DNA from: Geobacteraceae bacterium
GTDB taxonomy: Bacteria > Desulfobacterota > Desulfuromonadia > Geobacterales > Pseudopelobacteraceae
Assembly: GCA_025355965.1 (NCBI GenBank)
Contig: JANXYR010000021.1
Span: 1-51,626, forward strand
Length of the DNA stretch: 51,626 nt
Direction of reading: 5' to 3'
Shown here: in pieces, positions 1 through 8,148 of the stretch
How the letters are laid out: the number at the start of each line of letters is the position of its first letter
How positions within the stretch are numbered: position 1 is the stretch's first letter
Notes under the pieces: model-generated
The model's input: only the letters and a program-made list of their open reading frames with translations
Database searches by the model: none
What the model was told of the DNA's origin: nothing
Program-made: the position numbers and the translations under genes

Positions 1-456
1 AAGCCCGCTTCCGCAGGTGCATGGGTCGTTGCGACCGATCTTGGCTACGGTCAAAGGTTTCGAGCGAATCATTTTTCCTTCGGTGAAATACCAGCTACCG
101 TCTTTTCGCTTGAATTGCCCCGCTTCGTGATGTTCACGGCGTTCGCCTTTTTCGTTGAAACGTGCAATGAACTCTACTTCTCCGACCGAATCTTCAGCCC
201 TGCCTTTTTTAGTGCCGATTATTTCAAGCCCCAGCCATTCGGCCGTTTCAGCCCACTCTTTAGTGCCGGCGTGATCGTAACCCTCGCGGTGGTCAGGGTG
301 TGTACTATCAAAAATAAAATCCATCTTGGCAGAAACATAGCCAGAATAGCGGGCACGCATAAGTTGCTCAGCTGTATTTGCAAGTCGGTCGCCTGATATG
401 ATCGGTTCACAGCATTCGGAGTAGGGATTTCCGCTTCCGCATGGACATATAGTCAT
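1..456 (-). CDS. YchJ-family SEC-C metal-binding protein, 3' end outside window
   Basis: The frame is open from an ATG at 456 to the window edge, giving 152 residues without the C-terminus. It starts MTICPCGSGNPYSECC, the CxCGSGxxxxxCC zinc-binding SEC-C motif, and a second one (DPCTCGSG) begins at the cut end. Between them is an NTF2-like YchJ (UPF0225) middle domain with the typical AEWLGLEI and GEVEFIARF strings. Two SEC-C motifs flanking this domain are the usual YchJ layout of about 160 residues, so only a few residues are missing. A good ribosome site (AAGGAG, 8 bases before ATG) supports the start. The role of YchJ proteins is not established. No partner gene is visible on this side. 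Confidence 0.85.
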   Translation of the reverse strand, partial: MTICPCGSGNPYSECCEPIISGDRLANTAEQLMRARYSGYVSAKMDFIFDSTHPDHREGYDHAGTKEWAETAEWLGLEIIGTKKGRAEDSVGEVEFIARFNEKGERREHHEAGQFKRKDGSWYFTEGKMIRSKPLTVAKIGRNDPCTCGSGL

Positions 457-652
457 GGTTGATTCTCCTTGGTAAGTTAGGGACAGTTTGCTGGAAGCAC
501 TTATTCGTTATTAAGAGTTCCAAAATTGTGGCTGTTTGGTGACACATTTTATGCCCTTTTGTCAATTAGTATCTCAATTAAGGCTTGTCTGAAATCAATT
601 TTACTTGTATGTATAACGGTTCCAAAAAAATGTGGCAAGCACGAGGACATAT

Positions 653-874
653 ATGACGATTTCAAACAGGGAATTGCTGGAAATTCCATTGACACCTCAT
701 GAAACGCGGTGGGCGAGTGATCTCGCTGACAAGCTGCCTGATGATGTAGACTTGACCTTCGAGGAATCGAAGATTTTGACAAGGCTTTCGATAAGAGAGT
801 GGCCGGATGCTCTAATACTCAAGGTAAAAGATGTTATTGATGCCGAGGATTTTCTGATTGAAGATCCGGATTAA
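653..874 (+). CDS. small hypothetical protein
   Basis: This is a 73-residue acidic protein that I do not recognise. A GTG at 632 is in frame, but the ATG at 653 has a purine-rich GAGG about 6 bases upstream and is preferred. The product starts MTISNRELLEIPLTPHE and ends EDFLIEDPD, with no signal peptide, membrane segment or metal motif. It is rich in Asp, Glu and Leu and may be helical. The stop codon lies shortly before the lipoprotein gene that follows on the same strand, so the two could share a transcript. The 196 bases upstream (457-652) hold only the divergent start regions and no recognisable element. Confidence 0.5.
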   Translation: MTISNRELLEIPLTPHETRWASDLADKLPDDVDLTFEESKILTRLSIREWPDALILKVKDVIDAEDFLIEDPD

Positions 875-933
875 TGCCGCTCGGATGCGCGCTAAAACAA
901 GTAACCCATACAAAAGTGAAGGAGTACCATCGT

Positions 934-2025
934 TTGAAATACCAAAGTAAAATATTTCTCCCATTATTGCTGACTTTAGCACTGCTTGCACTATCGGCTT
1001 GTACAGACAATAGAAACGCTGAAATAGAGGCAAAAGCAAAAGCCCAAAAAGAATCTGAACAGCTTGCCGCTAAAGCCGCTTTTGCGGCCACTACGACTGC
1101 TACCAGAAAGGCTGCGGCTTTTGCAGCTCAGACCAGCGCCGCCCGTAAATCGGCTTCCAACATTAAATACAACGCGGGTGAGAGCCCGGAGTACGCCAAA
1201 AAGTGCGGCTGGCCGGTGAATTGTTCTGCACCTCTGCCGGGCTCAATTCTGCCGTCAAAACGCATTGTTGCTTACTACGGTAATCCTCTTTCTAAGAAGA
1301 TGGGGGCACTCGGAGAATTTCCAAAGGATGAAATGTTACAACGCCTGAAAGGTGAAGTCGCCAAGTGGCAGGCGGCAGACCCCGCTACTCCGGTACAACC
1401 GGCGCTGCATCTGATTGCGGTGGTGGCACAAGGGGCACCCGGTAAGGATAGTAAATACCGTATGATTATGCCGGACAAAATCATTAACCAGGTATATGGC
1501 TGGACCAAAGAAGCGGGTGCGGTCATGTTTATTGATATCCAGACCGGACATGACGATATCCGCTCGGTTTTGCCGCGCTTTGAATGGATTTTAAAGAACC
1601 CCGACGTGCATCTGGGGATTGATCCGGAATTTAACTTGATAAAAAGCGGCAAAAAGCCGGGCAAGAAGATCGGCACGTACGATGCGGCTGATATAAATTA
1701 TGCTTCAGCGTATCTGAAAGATCTGGTCAAGAAGTATAATCTGCCCCCGAAAGTCTTCACCGTGCACAGATTTACCCGCAACGGCGTCACAAATTCAAAA
1801 AATATTGTGCTGCATCCGGAAGTGCAGCTGGTCATGCATATGGATGGATGGGGCGCTCCTTGGTTGAAGCGTGATTCCTACAAGGATTACGTTGTCTCTG
1901 AGCCGGTTCAGTACACAGGATTCAAGCTTTTTTACCACAATGATACAAAGAAGGGTGATCCGTTGATGACTCCGCAGGATTTGCTCAAACTGAATCCGAA
2001 GCCGCTCTATATCCAGTACCAGTAG
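934..2025 (+). CDS. lipoprotein of unknown function, possible barrel-like fold
   Basis: The open frame runs from 874, but the likely start is the TTG at 934: AAGGAG lies about 9 bases upstream and translation then opens directly with a lipoprotein signal peptide (basic start, Leu-rich core, lipobox LSAC, Cys23). Residues about 25-70 are Ala/Lys-rich and probably coiled. The remaining 290 residues form a soluble domain with strand-helix strings such as RIVAYYGNP, LHLIAVVAQG, AVMFIDIQTGH, DVHLGIDPEF, PKVFTVHRFT and VQLVMHMDGWG. This alternation, with Asp and Glu at strand ends, suggests a TIM-barrel-like fold (inference). I cannot assign a reaction. It would be anchored in the cell envelope. 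The next gene, a radical SAM protein, starts 16 bases downstream. Confidence 0.7.
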   Translation: MKYQSKIFLPLLLTLALLALSACTDNRNAEIEAKAKAQKESEQLAAKAAFAATTTATRKAAAFAAQTSAARKSASNIKYNAGESPEYAKKCGWPVNCSAPLPGSILPSKRIVAYYGNPLSKKMGALGEFPKDEMLQRLKGEVAKWQAADPATPVQPALHLIAVVAQGAPGKDSKYRMIMPDKIINQVYGWTKEAGAVMFIDIQTGHDDIRSVLPRFEWILKNPDVHLGIDPEFNLIKSGKKPGKKIGTYDAADINYASAYLKDLVKKYNLPPKVFTVHRFTRNGVTNSKNIVLHPEVQLVMHMDGWGAPWLKRDSYKDYVVSEPVQYTGFKLFYHNDTKKGDPLMTPQDLLKLNPKPLYIQYQ

Positions 2026-2041
2026 CTGGTCAGCACCCGGC

Positions 2042-3553
2042 ATGTTGCTCATATTTCCGCCACTTGCCAAGGCCTGCGAACCTCCAGCCGGCATAGCACG
2101 CCTGGGGGCCTCATTGAAGGCTCAAGGCATATCATGTCGAACAGTTGATGCCAATCTGGAGGGGCAACTCTGGTTGCTGAAACAACCTCTGAGCGCAACT
2201 GATACCTGGAGTCGCCGGGCGTTTAAGGGGCGGGAACGCAACCTGGTCGCTCTGCGCGACATTAAAACCTATCAGAATCCTGATCGTTATCGCCGGGCAG
2301 TTAGCGACCTTAACCGTATCCTTGCAATCTCTGCCGCCGAAACCGGCGTAACGGTCGGGCTTGCCGACTACCAGCAGAGGGCCCTCTCGCCATTACGCAG
2401 TGCTGATCTGCTTGCAGCGGCGGAGGAGCCGGAGCAGAATCCGTTTTACCCCTATTTCAGTCAGCGCCTGCCAGAACTTCTAGCCGATGTAGGAACCGTA
2501 GGTTTCTCACTTAATTATCTCAGCCAGGTGCTCTGCACATTCGCCATGATTGGCTACATCAGGAAAAACTATCCAGCGTTGAAAATAGTTCTTGGTGGTG
2601 GTTTGATAACCTCATGGATGCAACGTCCCGGTTGGAGCAACCCCTTTGGGAATCTTGTGGACGATCTGATTTCCGGGCCAGGAGAAGAACCGTTGCTGGC
2701 TCTCCTCGGGGGTACTTCTGCTCCAATGCGGCATGTAACCCCGGATTACACAACTCTTCCGCTGGTGGAATATCTTTCGCCCGGTCTGATCCTCCCTTAC
2801 AGTGCAGGCAGTGGTTGCTACTGGAACCGTTGCTCGTTCTGCCCGGAGCGTGCTGAGGGTAATGCATACCATCCCGTGCCAACCTCTCAAGTGCTGTCGG
2901 ACTTGCAGCTTTTGGTCGAACAAACCGGGCCGGTCCTGATCCATCTGCTTGATAACGCTATCAGTCCTGCGTTGTTGCATACCCTTGCAAAAAATCCACC
3001 CGGAGCCCCATGGTACGGCTTTGCCCGTATTGATGAACATCTTGCTGATCCGGAATTCTGTCACGCCCTGAAACGTTCCGGGTGTGCCATGCTCAAGCTG
3101 GGACTCGAATCCGGAGATCAGAGTGTGCTGGATCGGATGTGCAAGGGAATAAACCTAGCTACCGTCTCGCGGGTGTTGAACAACCTCAAGGAGGCCGGGA
3201 TCCGGGTCTACTGCTATCTGCTGTTCGGAACGCCGGGCGAAACGGTCGTTGAGGCTCGCCGCACGCTTGAGTTTGTTGCCGGTCACCATCAGGCGATCAA
3301 TTTTCTTAATCTGGCACTGTTCAATATGCCGCTTTATGGAGATGAAACATCGGAATACGGAAATGAACTGTTCTATGAGGGGGATCTTTCTCTCTACACC
3401 TCTTTCAGACATCCTGATGGTTGGGATCGCAAACAGGTGCGCCGTTTTCTGGATAGTGAATTCAAACGTCATCCGGCCATAGCTGCCATAGTCAGGAACG
3501 ATCCGCCGCAGTTCAGCTCAAATCATGCCGCCTTGCTCTGCGGTATACGGTAA
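2042..3553 (+). CDS. B12-binding-type radical SAM protein with CX4CX2C cluster motif
   Basis: The 503-residue protein starts MLLIFPPLAKACEPP, the opening of many proteins with an N-terminal cobalamin-binding-like domain. Residues about 150-190 (VGFSLNYLSQV, IVLGGGLIT) fit the end of that Rossmann-like fold. The radical SAM domain begins near residue 255. Its cluster cysteines are C259, C264 and C267 (CYWNRCSFC), spaced CX4CX2C and not the usual CX3CX2C. The following strands (LLDNAI, GFARIDEHL, LGLESGDQSVLDRM, YLLFGTPGET) are typical of the radical SAM barrel in the Elp3/B12 group. Substrate is unknown. It follows the orphan lipoprotein with a 16-base gap, so the two may be functionally linked. 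The start lacks a strong ribosome site. Confidence 0.8.
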   Translation: MLLIFPPLAKACEPPAGIARLGASLKAQGISCRTVDANLEGQLWLLKQPLSATDTWSRRAFKGRERNLVALRDIKTYQNPDRYRRAVSDLNRILAISAAETGVTVGLADYQQRALSPLRSADLLAAAEEPEQNPFYPYFSQRLPELLADVGTVGFSLNYLSQVLCTFAMIGYIRKNYPALKIVLGGGLITSWMQRPGWSNPFGNLVDDLISGPGEEPLLALLGGTSAPMRHVTPDYTTLPLVEYLSPGLILPYSAGSGCYWNRCSFCPERAEGNAYHPVPTSQVLSDLQLLVEQTGPVLIHLLDNAISPALLHTLAKNPPGAPWYGFARIDEHLADPEFCHALKRSGCAMLKLGLESGDQSVLDRMCKGINLATVSRVLNNLKEAGIRVYCYLLFGTPGETVVEARRTLEFVAGHHQAINFLNLALFNMPLYGDETSEYGNELFYEGDLSLYTSFRHPDGWDRKQVRRFLDSEFKRHPAIAAIVRNDPPQFSSNHAALLCGIR

Positions 3554-3618
3554 TTATCGCCTTAACTTTTTTTTGCTGGCGTGGTATAAGCGACGCTCAT
3601 ATTTTAGCGGGAGATGAC

Positions 3619-3915
3619 ATGGAGATTTTTGGCGGGTTCATGGTGATGATGAGTATCATCATTCTTTTTCTGGCGGTAGTGTGGTTGATTATGCCTTTTG
3701 TAGTATTTGCGATAAAAGGGAAACAGGATCGGACGCTGGAGATACTCGAAGCAATAGAGGGGCGACTGGCGATACTTGAAGCCCATCTTCATCCGGCTGA
3801 ACCTGAAAATAATAAAGCTGACCTGACAGGACAGAGTAGCATTTCAACCGAATCATCTGTCGAGAAAAGTGGGTCGGAAGCTTCACCTGAATTGCCTAAC
3901 AATGGGGGATTATAA
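3619..3915 (+). CDS. small single-span membrane protein with coiled coil
   Basis: This 98-residue protein has one hydrophobic segment at residues about 8-33 (MVMMSIIILFLAVVWLIMPFVVFAI) followed by a basic turn and a short heptad-like helix (TLEILEAIEGRLAILEAHL). The last 40 residues are polar and low-complexity. A GGGAG site precedes the ATG by about 7 bases. The layout, with a membrane anchor, a short coil and a disordered tail, is common in unnamed small inner-membrane proteins. It ends 2 bases before fabI, so co-transcription is very likely. No function can be assigned. Confidence 0.65.
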   Translation: MEIFGGFMVMMSIIILFLAVVWLIMPFVVFAIKGKQDRTLEILEAIEGRLAILEAHLHPAEPENNKADLTGQSSISTESSVEKSGSEASPELPNNGGL

Positions 3916-3917
3916 AG

Positions 3918-4685
3918 ATGTTGTTACGTGGAAAAAAAGTTGTAATTTTTGGAGTTGCCAACGACAAGAGTATCGCCTGGGCGATCGCCAGGCTTTTTCA
4001 TGAGCAAGGAGCCGAGCTGGCGATAACCTATGCCGGAGAGGCCTTTGAGAAAAGGGTACGTCCATTGGCGGAGTCGATTGATGCGGCAGCAATACTCCCA
4101 TGTAATGTTACCAGTGATGATGAGATAACTGCCGTCTTCAGCGAACTTGCCAAAGTTTGGGATGGTGTTGATGTTGTCATCCATGCGGTTGCTTTTGCTA
4201 ATAAGGAAGAGCTGAAGGGGACTATTTTAAACACTACCCGTGAAGGTTTTGCTACCGCCATGGACATCAGTGTTTACTCCTTCCTGGCAATCATGAAAGC
4301 GGCCGAGTCGATGATGCAGGGGAGGGGTGGCTCTGCCCTGACACTCAGTTACTACGGGGCTATGAAGGTGTTCCCGAGCTACAATGTTATGGGGGTCGCC
4401 AAAGCGGCACTGGAGGCGTCTGTACGCTACCTGTCCGAGGCGCTTGGACCCGATGGTACCAGGATAAATGCCATTTCTGCCGGTCCGATCCGAACCCTGG
4501 CTGCGGCGGGGGTTAACGGCTTTCACAATATTCTCAACCATGTCGAGTCAAAAGCACCGCTCAGGCGGACCATCACTCAGGAAGATGTTGCCAATTCGGC
4601 ACTCTACCTTTGTAGCGACATGGCCAGTGGTGTCAGCGGTGAAATTCATTATGTTGACGGCGGCTACAACATCATCGGTTTGTAA
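3918..4685 (+). CDS. fabI: enoyl-[acyl-carrier-protein] reductase (NADH), FabI
   Basis: FabI performs the last reduction of each fatty-acid elongation cycle, converting trans-2-enoyl-ACP to acyl-ACP with NADH in the cytoplasm. The 255-residue length is normal. The atypical SDR nucleotide site GVANDKSIAWAIA is at residues 12-24. The catalytic Tyr-x6-Lys is Y155 and K162 (YNVMGVAK), with the FabI-specific second Tyr at 145/146 (SYYGAMK). The C-terminal strings RINAISAGPIRTLAA and CSDMASGVSGEIHYVDGG are diagnostic. It directly follows the small membrane protein. Confidence is high because both tyrosines and the SAGPIRTLA loop are present. Confidence 0.96.
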   Translation: MLLRGKKVVIFGVANDKSIAWAIARLFHEQGAELAITYAGEAFEKRVRPLAESIDAAAILPCNVTSDDEITAVFSELAKVWDGVDVVIHAVAFANKEELKGTILNTTREGFATAMDISVYSFLAIMKAAESMMQGRGGSALTLSYYGAMKVFPSYNVMGVAKAALEASVRYLSEALGPDGTRINAISAGPIRTLAAAGVNGFHNILNHVESKAPLRRTITQEDVANSALYLCSDMASGVSGEIHYVDGGYNIIGL

Positions 4686-4700
4686 TTTTGGAGTTATCCT

Positions 4701-6392
4701 ATTAAAGAAGTATTCGGCAATCTTGCAGGATTAAAATCAAGCCAGATCCAGTCTCTGGAACGCCTTTACCGGAGGCGGATACCGGTCGCTGAATTCTGTT
4801 CTCATGAACTGGCTGCCCGTCTCGTAGAGCTCTCCAGCGACCTCCGTCGCCAAATCTGCATCCTCGTCAACCGCGCCGGCAGTGTGGAATACGTCATTGT
4901 CGGAGATGAAAAAGGGGTGGTGATCCCGGAACTGCGCGATTACCCGCTCGGCAAAAGGGTCATGCGTGGGCTGCGTTTGATCCATACCCACCTGAAAAAC
5001 GAACCGCTCTCTGAAGACGACCTGACAGATCTTTCCCTGTTGCGCTTTGATCTGCTGGCCGCCCTTCTTTTTACTCCCGGTAAAGCCCAGATAAACGCTC
5101 AGTTGGCTTGGCTGTCACCTGATCAACGCGGGACAACTACGACCCTCGATCCGATTTTACCGCTTGAGAGAATTGACCTCGACTGCATTCACTTCATACC
5201 TGAGCTGGAAGCCGATCTGGAAAAAGCGGCCCGTGCAGAAACGCGGGCCAAGGATGCTCTTGAGCGGGCGATTCTGATCTCCGTTACCACCAAAGGAACC
5301 CGCCAGGAAGCAGAAGATTCAATCGCCGAGTTACGCGAACTGGCACGCACCGCCCAGGTGGAAGCGCTGGACGAATTTATCCAGCGGCCAAAAACCCTTA
5401 ACCCCCGCACTCTGATGGGGGAGGGGATGATGCGTGACGTTGTTATCAGGGCGATGCAACGTGGAGCCAGCATGCTGATCTTCGATCAGGAACTGACTCC
5501 AGCCCAGATGCGCTCAATCTCTGCGATGACGGAGCTGAAAGTTATCGACCGCAGCCAATTGATACTGGATATTTTTGCCCGTCGCGCGAAAACGCTGGAT
5601 GGTAAAGTGCAGGTTGAACTGGCACAACTTAAGTATCTGCTGCCGCGTCTTTCCGGCCGTGGTGTGCAGATGTCACGCCTGATGGGTGGTATTGGCGGCC
5701 GTGGGCCCGGTGAAACCAAGCTGGAGACGGATCGTCGCCGTGTCCGTGATCGAATTACCAGCCTGGAGCGTGAGCTTAAGGAGATTTCCCAGGGGCGTGA
5801 CCAGCGGCGAAAGCAGCGGGTCAAGGCTGGGGTGCCGATTATATCGATCGTTGGCTATACAAATGCCGGAAAATCGACTCTGCTTAACTCCTTGACCAAG
5901 AGCGACGTTTTTACCGAGGACCTCCTGTTTGCCACGCTTGATACCTCCAGCCGTCGTCTCCGCTTCCCACGGGAGCGAGAGGTGATCATCACCGACACGG
6001 TTGGTTTTATCCGCTCCCTGCCGAAATCTTTGATGGGGGCTTTCAAAGCCACATTAGAGGAGATGCGCGATGCCGATCTACTGCTGCATGTGGTAGACGC
6101 TTCCCATCCCCGTTTTGAAGATCAGATAACTCAGGTGCGGGCTATTTTGGCAGAGTTGGGACTGGGTGATAAGCAGGAGTTGCTGGTGTACAACAAAGCT
6201 GATCTTATGAATGATATGAGAAAGAAGGATATGGTGGCATTTCTCAAGGTTCGTCAGTCAGCCAGGGCCCAGAACAGCGTCACGGTGTCGGCCCGAGACC
6301 GCAAAAGCCTTAAGCCCCTGATGGATGAGCTGCAGAGAAGATTCTGGTCGGAGGACGAAATTATAAATGAGGATTGCGACCAAATCGGGTAG
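4701..6392 (+). CDS. hflX: ribosome-associated GTPase HflX, probable AUU start
   Basis: HflX is a GTPase that binds ribosomes and splits or rescues stalled ones under stress. An ORF search gives a start at GTG 4884, but the frame is open back to the stop at 4683-4685, and the extra 61 residues (GNLAGLKSSQIQSLERLY and onward) match the usual HflX N-terminus. No ATG, GTG or TTG lies in that stretch. An ATT at 4701 sits 7 bases after GGAG and is my choice of start, giving 563 residues. Visible motifs are the glycine-rich GGIGGRGPGETKLE linker, P-loop GYTNAGKST, switch DTVGFIRSLP and NKAD. The gene follows fabI by 15 bases. The exact first codon is inferred; the function is secure. Confidence 0.92.
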   Translation: MKEVFGNLAGLKSSQIQSLERLYRRRIPVAEFCSHELAARLVELSSDLRRQICILVNRAGSVEYVIVGDEKGVVIPELRDYPLGKRVMRGLRLIHTHLKNEPLSEDDLTDLSLLRFDLLAALLFTPGKAQINAQLAWLSPDQRGTTTTLDPILPLERIDLDCIHFIPELEADLEKAARAETRAKDALERAILISVTTKGTRQEAEDSIAELRELARTAQVEALDEFIQRPKTLNPRTLMGEGMMRDVVIRAMQRGASMLIFDQELTPAQMRSISAMTELKVIDRSQLILDIFARRAKTLDGKVQVELAQLKYLLPRLSGRGVQMSRLMGGIGGRGPGETKLETDRRRVRDRITSLERELKEISQGRDQRRKQRVKAGVPIISIVGYTNAGKSTLLNSLTKSDVFTEDLLFATLDTSSRRLRFPREREVIITDTVGFIRSLPKSLMGAFKATLEEMRDADLLLHVVDASHPRFEDQITQVRAILAELGLGDKQELLVYNKADLMNDMRKKDMVAFLKVRQSARAQNSVTVSARDRKSLKPLMDELQRRFWSEDEIINEDCDQIG

Positions 6393-6413
6393 CGCTGTCT
6401 TTTCAGTAAGTTA

Positions 6414-6452
6414 GAAGTTGTTTTCTGAGTTTTTATGGCAGAAAACAACTTC
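6414..6452. repeat. perfect 14-bp inverted repeat after hflX
   Basis: GAAGTTGTTTTCTG at 6414-6427 is answered by its exact complement at 6439-6452, with an 11-base loop. It lies 22 bases after the hflX stop and lacks a following T-run, so it is not a standard terminator. It could be an mRNA-stabilising 3' hairpin or a protein-binding site. Confidence 0.75.
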
Positions 6453-6506
6453 GTTAACGCACTTATCCCGTTTATCGGGGCCATGTAATATTGTCGGGAA
6501 ATTAAA

Positions 6507-6545
6507 CGCCCCGCTTCCTTAAAGGAGGCGGGGCGTGTTTGTTGT
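6507..6545. terminator. GC-rich terminator between convergent hflX and cytochrome gene
   Basis: The 8-bp stem CGCCCCGC (6507-6514) pairs with GCGGGGCG (6528-6535), and the pairing continues inward through TTCC/GGA. The plus-strand tail is TGTTTGTTG and the minus-strand tail is GTTTAATTT. It sits between two converging genes and could serve both. Confidence 0.8.
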
Positions 6546-6610
6546 AACGTCATATCGTTGACTTATATATAGTAGTTCCGGGTTTGGGAAAACCCCGTCC
6601 CGGGCGGGAG

Positions 6611-8101
6611 TCAAGGTGCGCCAAGCCAGTTTCGATTGGCAGCAGGGGCGATGTTTCCGTGAATCTTTATCGTACTATTCCCGCTGTCATGGCATTCGAA
6701 CGTACAGGTATAGGTGTGGGTTGATTGATCGTAGGTTGCGTTGAGAATAGTCCCGGTGATCGGGTCCTTGAAGGTCAAAGTTGCTTTCGGATGCTGCTCG
6801 AAGGTTGAAGTGGCTAGGTTGCTGAAGTGCCCGATAGAGAGCTTTGCAGTGTCGTGGCAGTCCCAGCAGCGGATTGAATGATCAATGTGAGCGGTGTGCC
6901 AGCCTGAATTGTAGCTGTTGTACTGGTTGGTGCCGGTGCTGTGGCACATGTCGCATTCGGTATTCAGGTTTATGGCCGCGCCCCCCCAGGCCGGGCTGTC
7001 TTTGCCGCCGTGGCAGCTGACGTTGCTGCAGATCCCCCCTGTGTAGACTGGCGCTAACGCCGGTTTTGCCATGTAAATGGCCGTAGAGAGGGCGAGGTTG
7101 GTGGTCCCGTTGGCGTGGGTCAGTGTACCGGTGGCAAAGTCGGGAACGAAACCACTATGGCAGACGGCACAGTTGGCAGCAACCCCGGCGATGGCGTTGT
7201 GCTTGGAGTGAGCGCCTCTCCTGTTCGGCGCCACGCTACCGCTGGGCGGACTGCCGTGGCACGAAAGGCAGCCGGTCGGATTCGCCACGGGGCTGCTGCT
7301 ATGGCAGCGGATCCCGTTTACCGTTGATGCCATGCACGACGGAGCGGTGGCGCCACCGGTCAGATCAACTCCGTGGCATAGACCGCAGGAGATAACAGAG
7401 TTGGTGGCAGTGGTATTAATATGGCTGGTGGTATTGGCCGGGATTCCCCTTCCGGCCAGCCACGGTGCCGGGTGAGCTGTGTTGGCGATATGACAGCCGG
7501 CTGATTCGCAGCCTGCCGGCAAGTTTGTTTTCGGGATAGCGAAGCGTGGGGGGGTGGCGGAGTTCGCATGGCACTTCTGGCAGTAGACCAGATTGTCCTT
7601 GGCCAGACGGCCGTGCAGTCCAGGGGCCGCAAAGCCGGCAGGGTGCAGAGGGCCGGACGCGTGGCAGCTCTGCTCTCTTAGGCTTGCGCTGAAGCAGCTG
7701 ACGTTGGCTACTCCTGTAGCGGCAGCCGGATCGGTGTAGGAACCGTGGCAGACAACGCACTGCTCCCTGTCACTATTGAACACGACAAAATGTGTAGCGA
7801 TAAAGCCTGCTGCGTGGCCGTCCGGTCCGTTGGCATGACAGCGGCGGTTACCTATATTCGTGTTGAAGCAGCTCAGATTGGCAATACCCCCTTTGAGGTC
7901 GTTACCGTGGCATGTTCTGCATTGAGTTCGGTTTTTCTGGTATTCGGACCAGTGCCGGTCGAGCCAGGCTGCTGGATGTTTGCCATTGGCATTGATCATT
8001 GGTGACTTGTCGTTGCCGGTGCCGCATCCGCCAAGAAGGACCATTAGCAGGGCCAGGCTGCCAGTCAGCAACAGTGCCGTCAGAATTCTTTTTCTACTCA
8101 T
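6611..8101 (-). CDS. outer-membrane multiheme c-type cytochrome lipoprotein (ExtD/Omc-like)
   Basis: The start is the ATG at 8101 (GAGGG 7 bases upstream), which opens with a lipoprotein signal ending LLGGC (Cys26); the longer frame from 8176 is not needed. The 496-residue product has eight CXXCH motifs (CRTCH, CVVCH, CQKCH, CGLCH, CLSCH, CAVCH, CDMCH, CWDCH), two CX4CH (CESAGCH, CSNVSCH), one CX3CH (CTFECH) and three CX9CH. That makes up to 14 heme sites. CSNVSCH followed by CDMCH is the Geobacter CX4CH...CXXCH domain. It is the last gene of a porin-pentaheme-multiheme cluster and is probably the cell-surface member that passes electrons to external acceptors. Order and sizes resemble extB-extC-extD of G. 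sulfurreducens (family knowledge; identity not tested). Confidence 0.85.
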   Translation of the reverse strand: MSRKRILTALLLTGSLALLMVLLGGCGTGNDKSPMINANGKHPAAWLDRHWSEYQKNRTQCRTCHGNDLKGGIANLSCFNTNIGNRRCHANGPDGHAAGFIATHFVVFNSDREQCVVCHGSYTDPAAATGVANVSCFSASLREQSCHASGPLHPAGFAAPGLHGRLAKDNLVYCQKCHANSATPPRFAIPKTNLPAGCESAGCHIANTAHPAPWLAGRGIPANTTSHINTTATNSVISCGLCHGVDLTGGATAPSCMASTVNGIRCHSSSPVANPTGCLSCHGSPPSGSVAPNRRGAHSKHNAIAGVAANCAVCHSGFVPDFATGTLTHANGTTNLALSTAIYMAKPALAPVYTGGICSNVSCHGGKDSPAWGGAAINLNTECDMCHSTGTNQYNSYNSGWHTAHIDHSIRCWDCHDTAKLSIGHFSNLATSTFEQHPKATLTFKDPITGTILNATYDQSTHTYTCTFECHDSGNSTIKIHGNIAPAANRNWLGAP

Positions 8102-8148
8102 TACAGTTCCCTCACTCGGGCATTTTTTCCAGACTCGCCAGGCACCAT

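Noticed and set aside
4884-6392. hflX starting at GTG 4884
   Set aside because: It would drop 61 residues of conserved HflX N-terminus that are in frame and lie after a good ribosome site.
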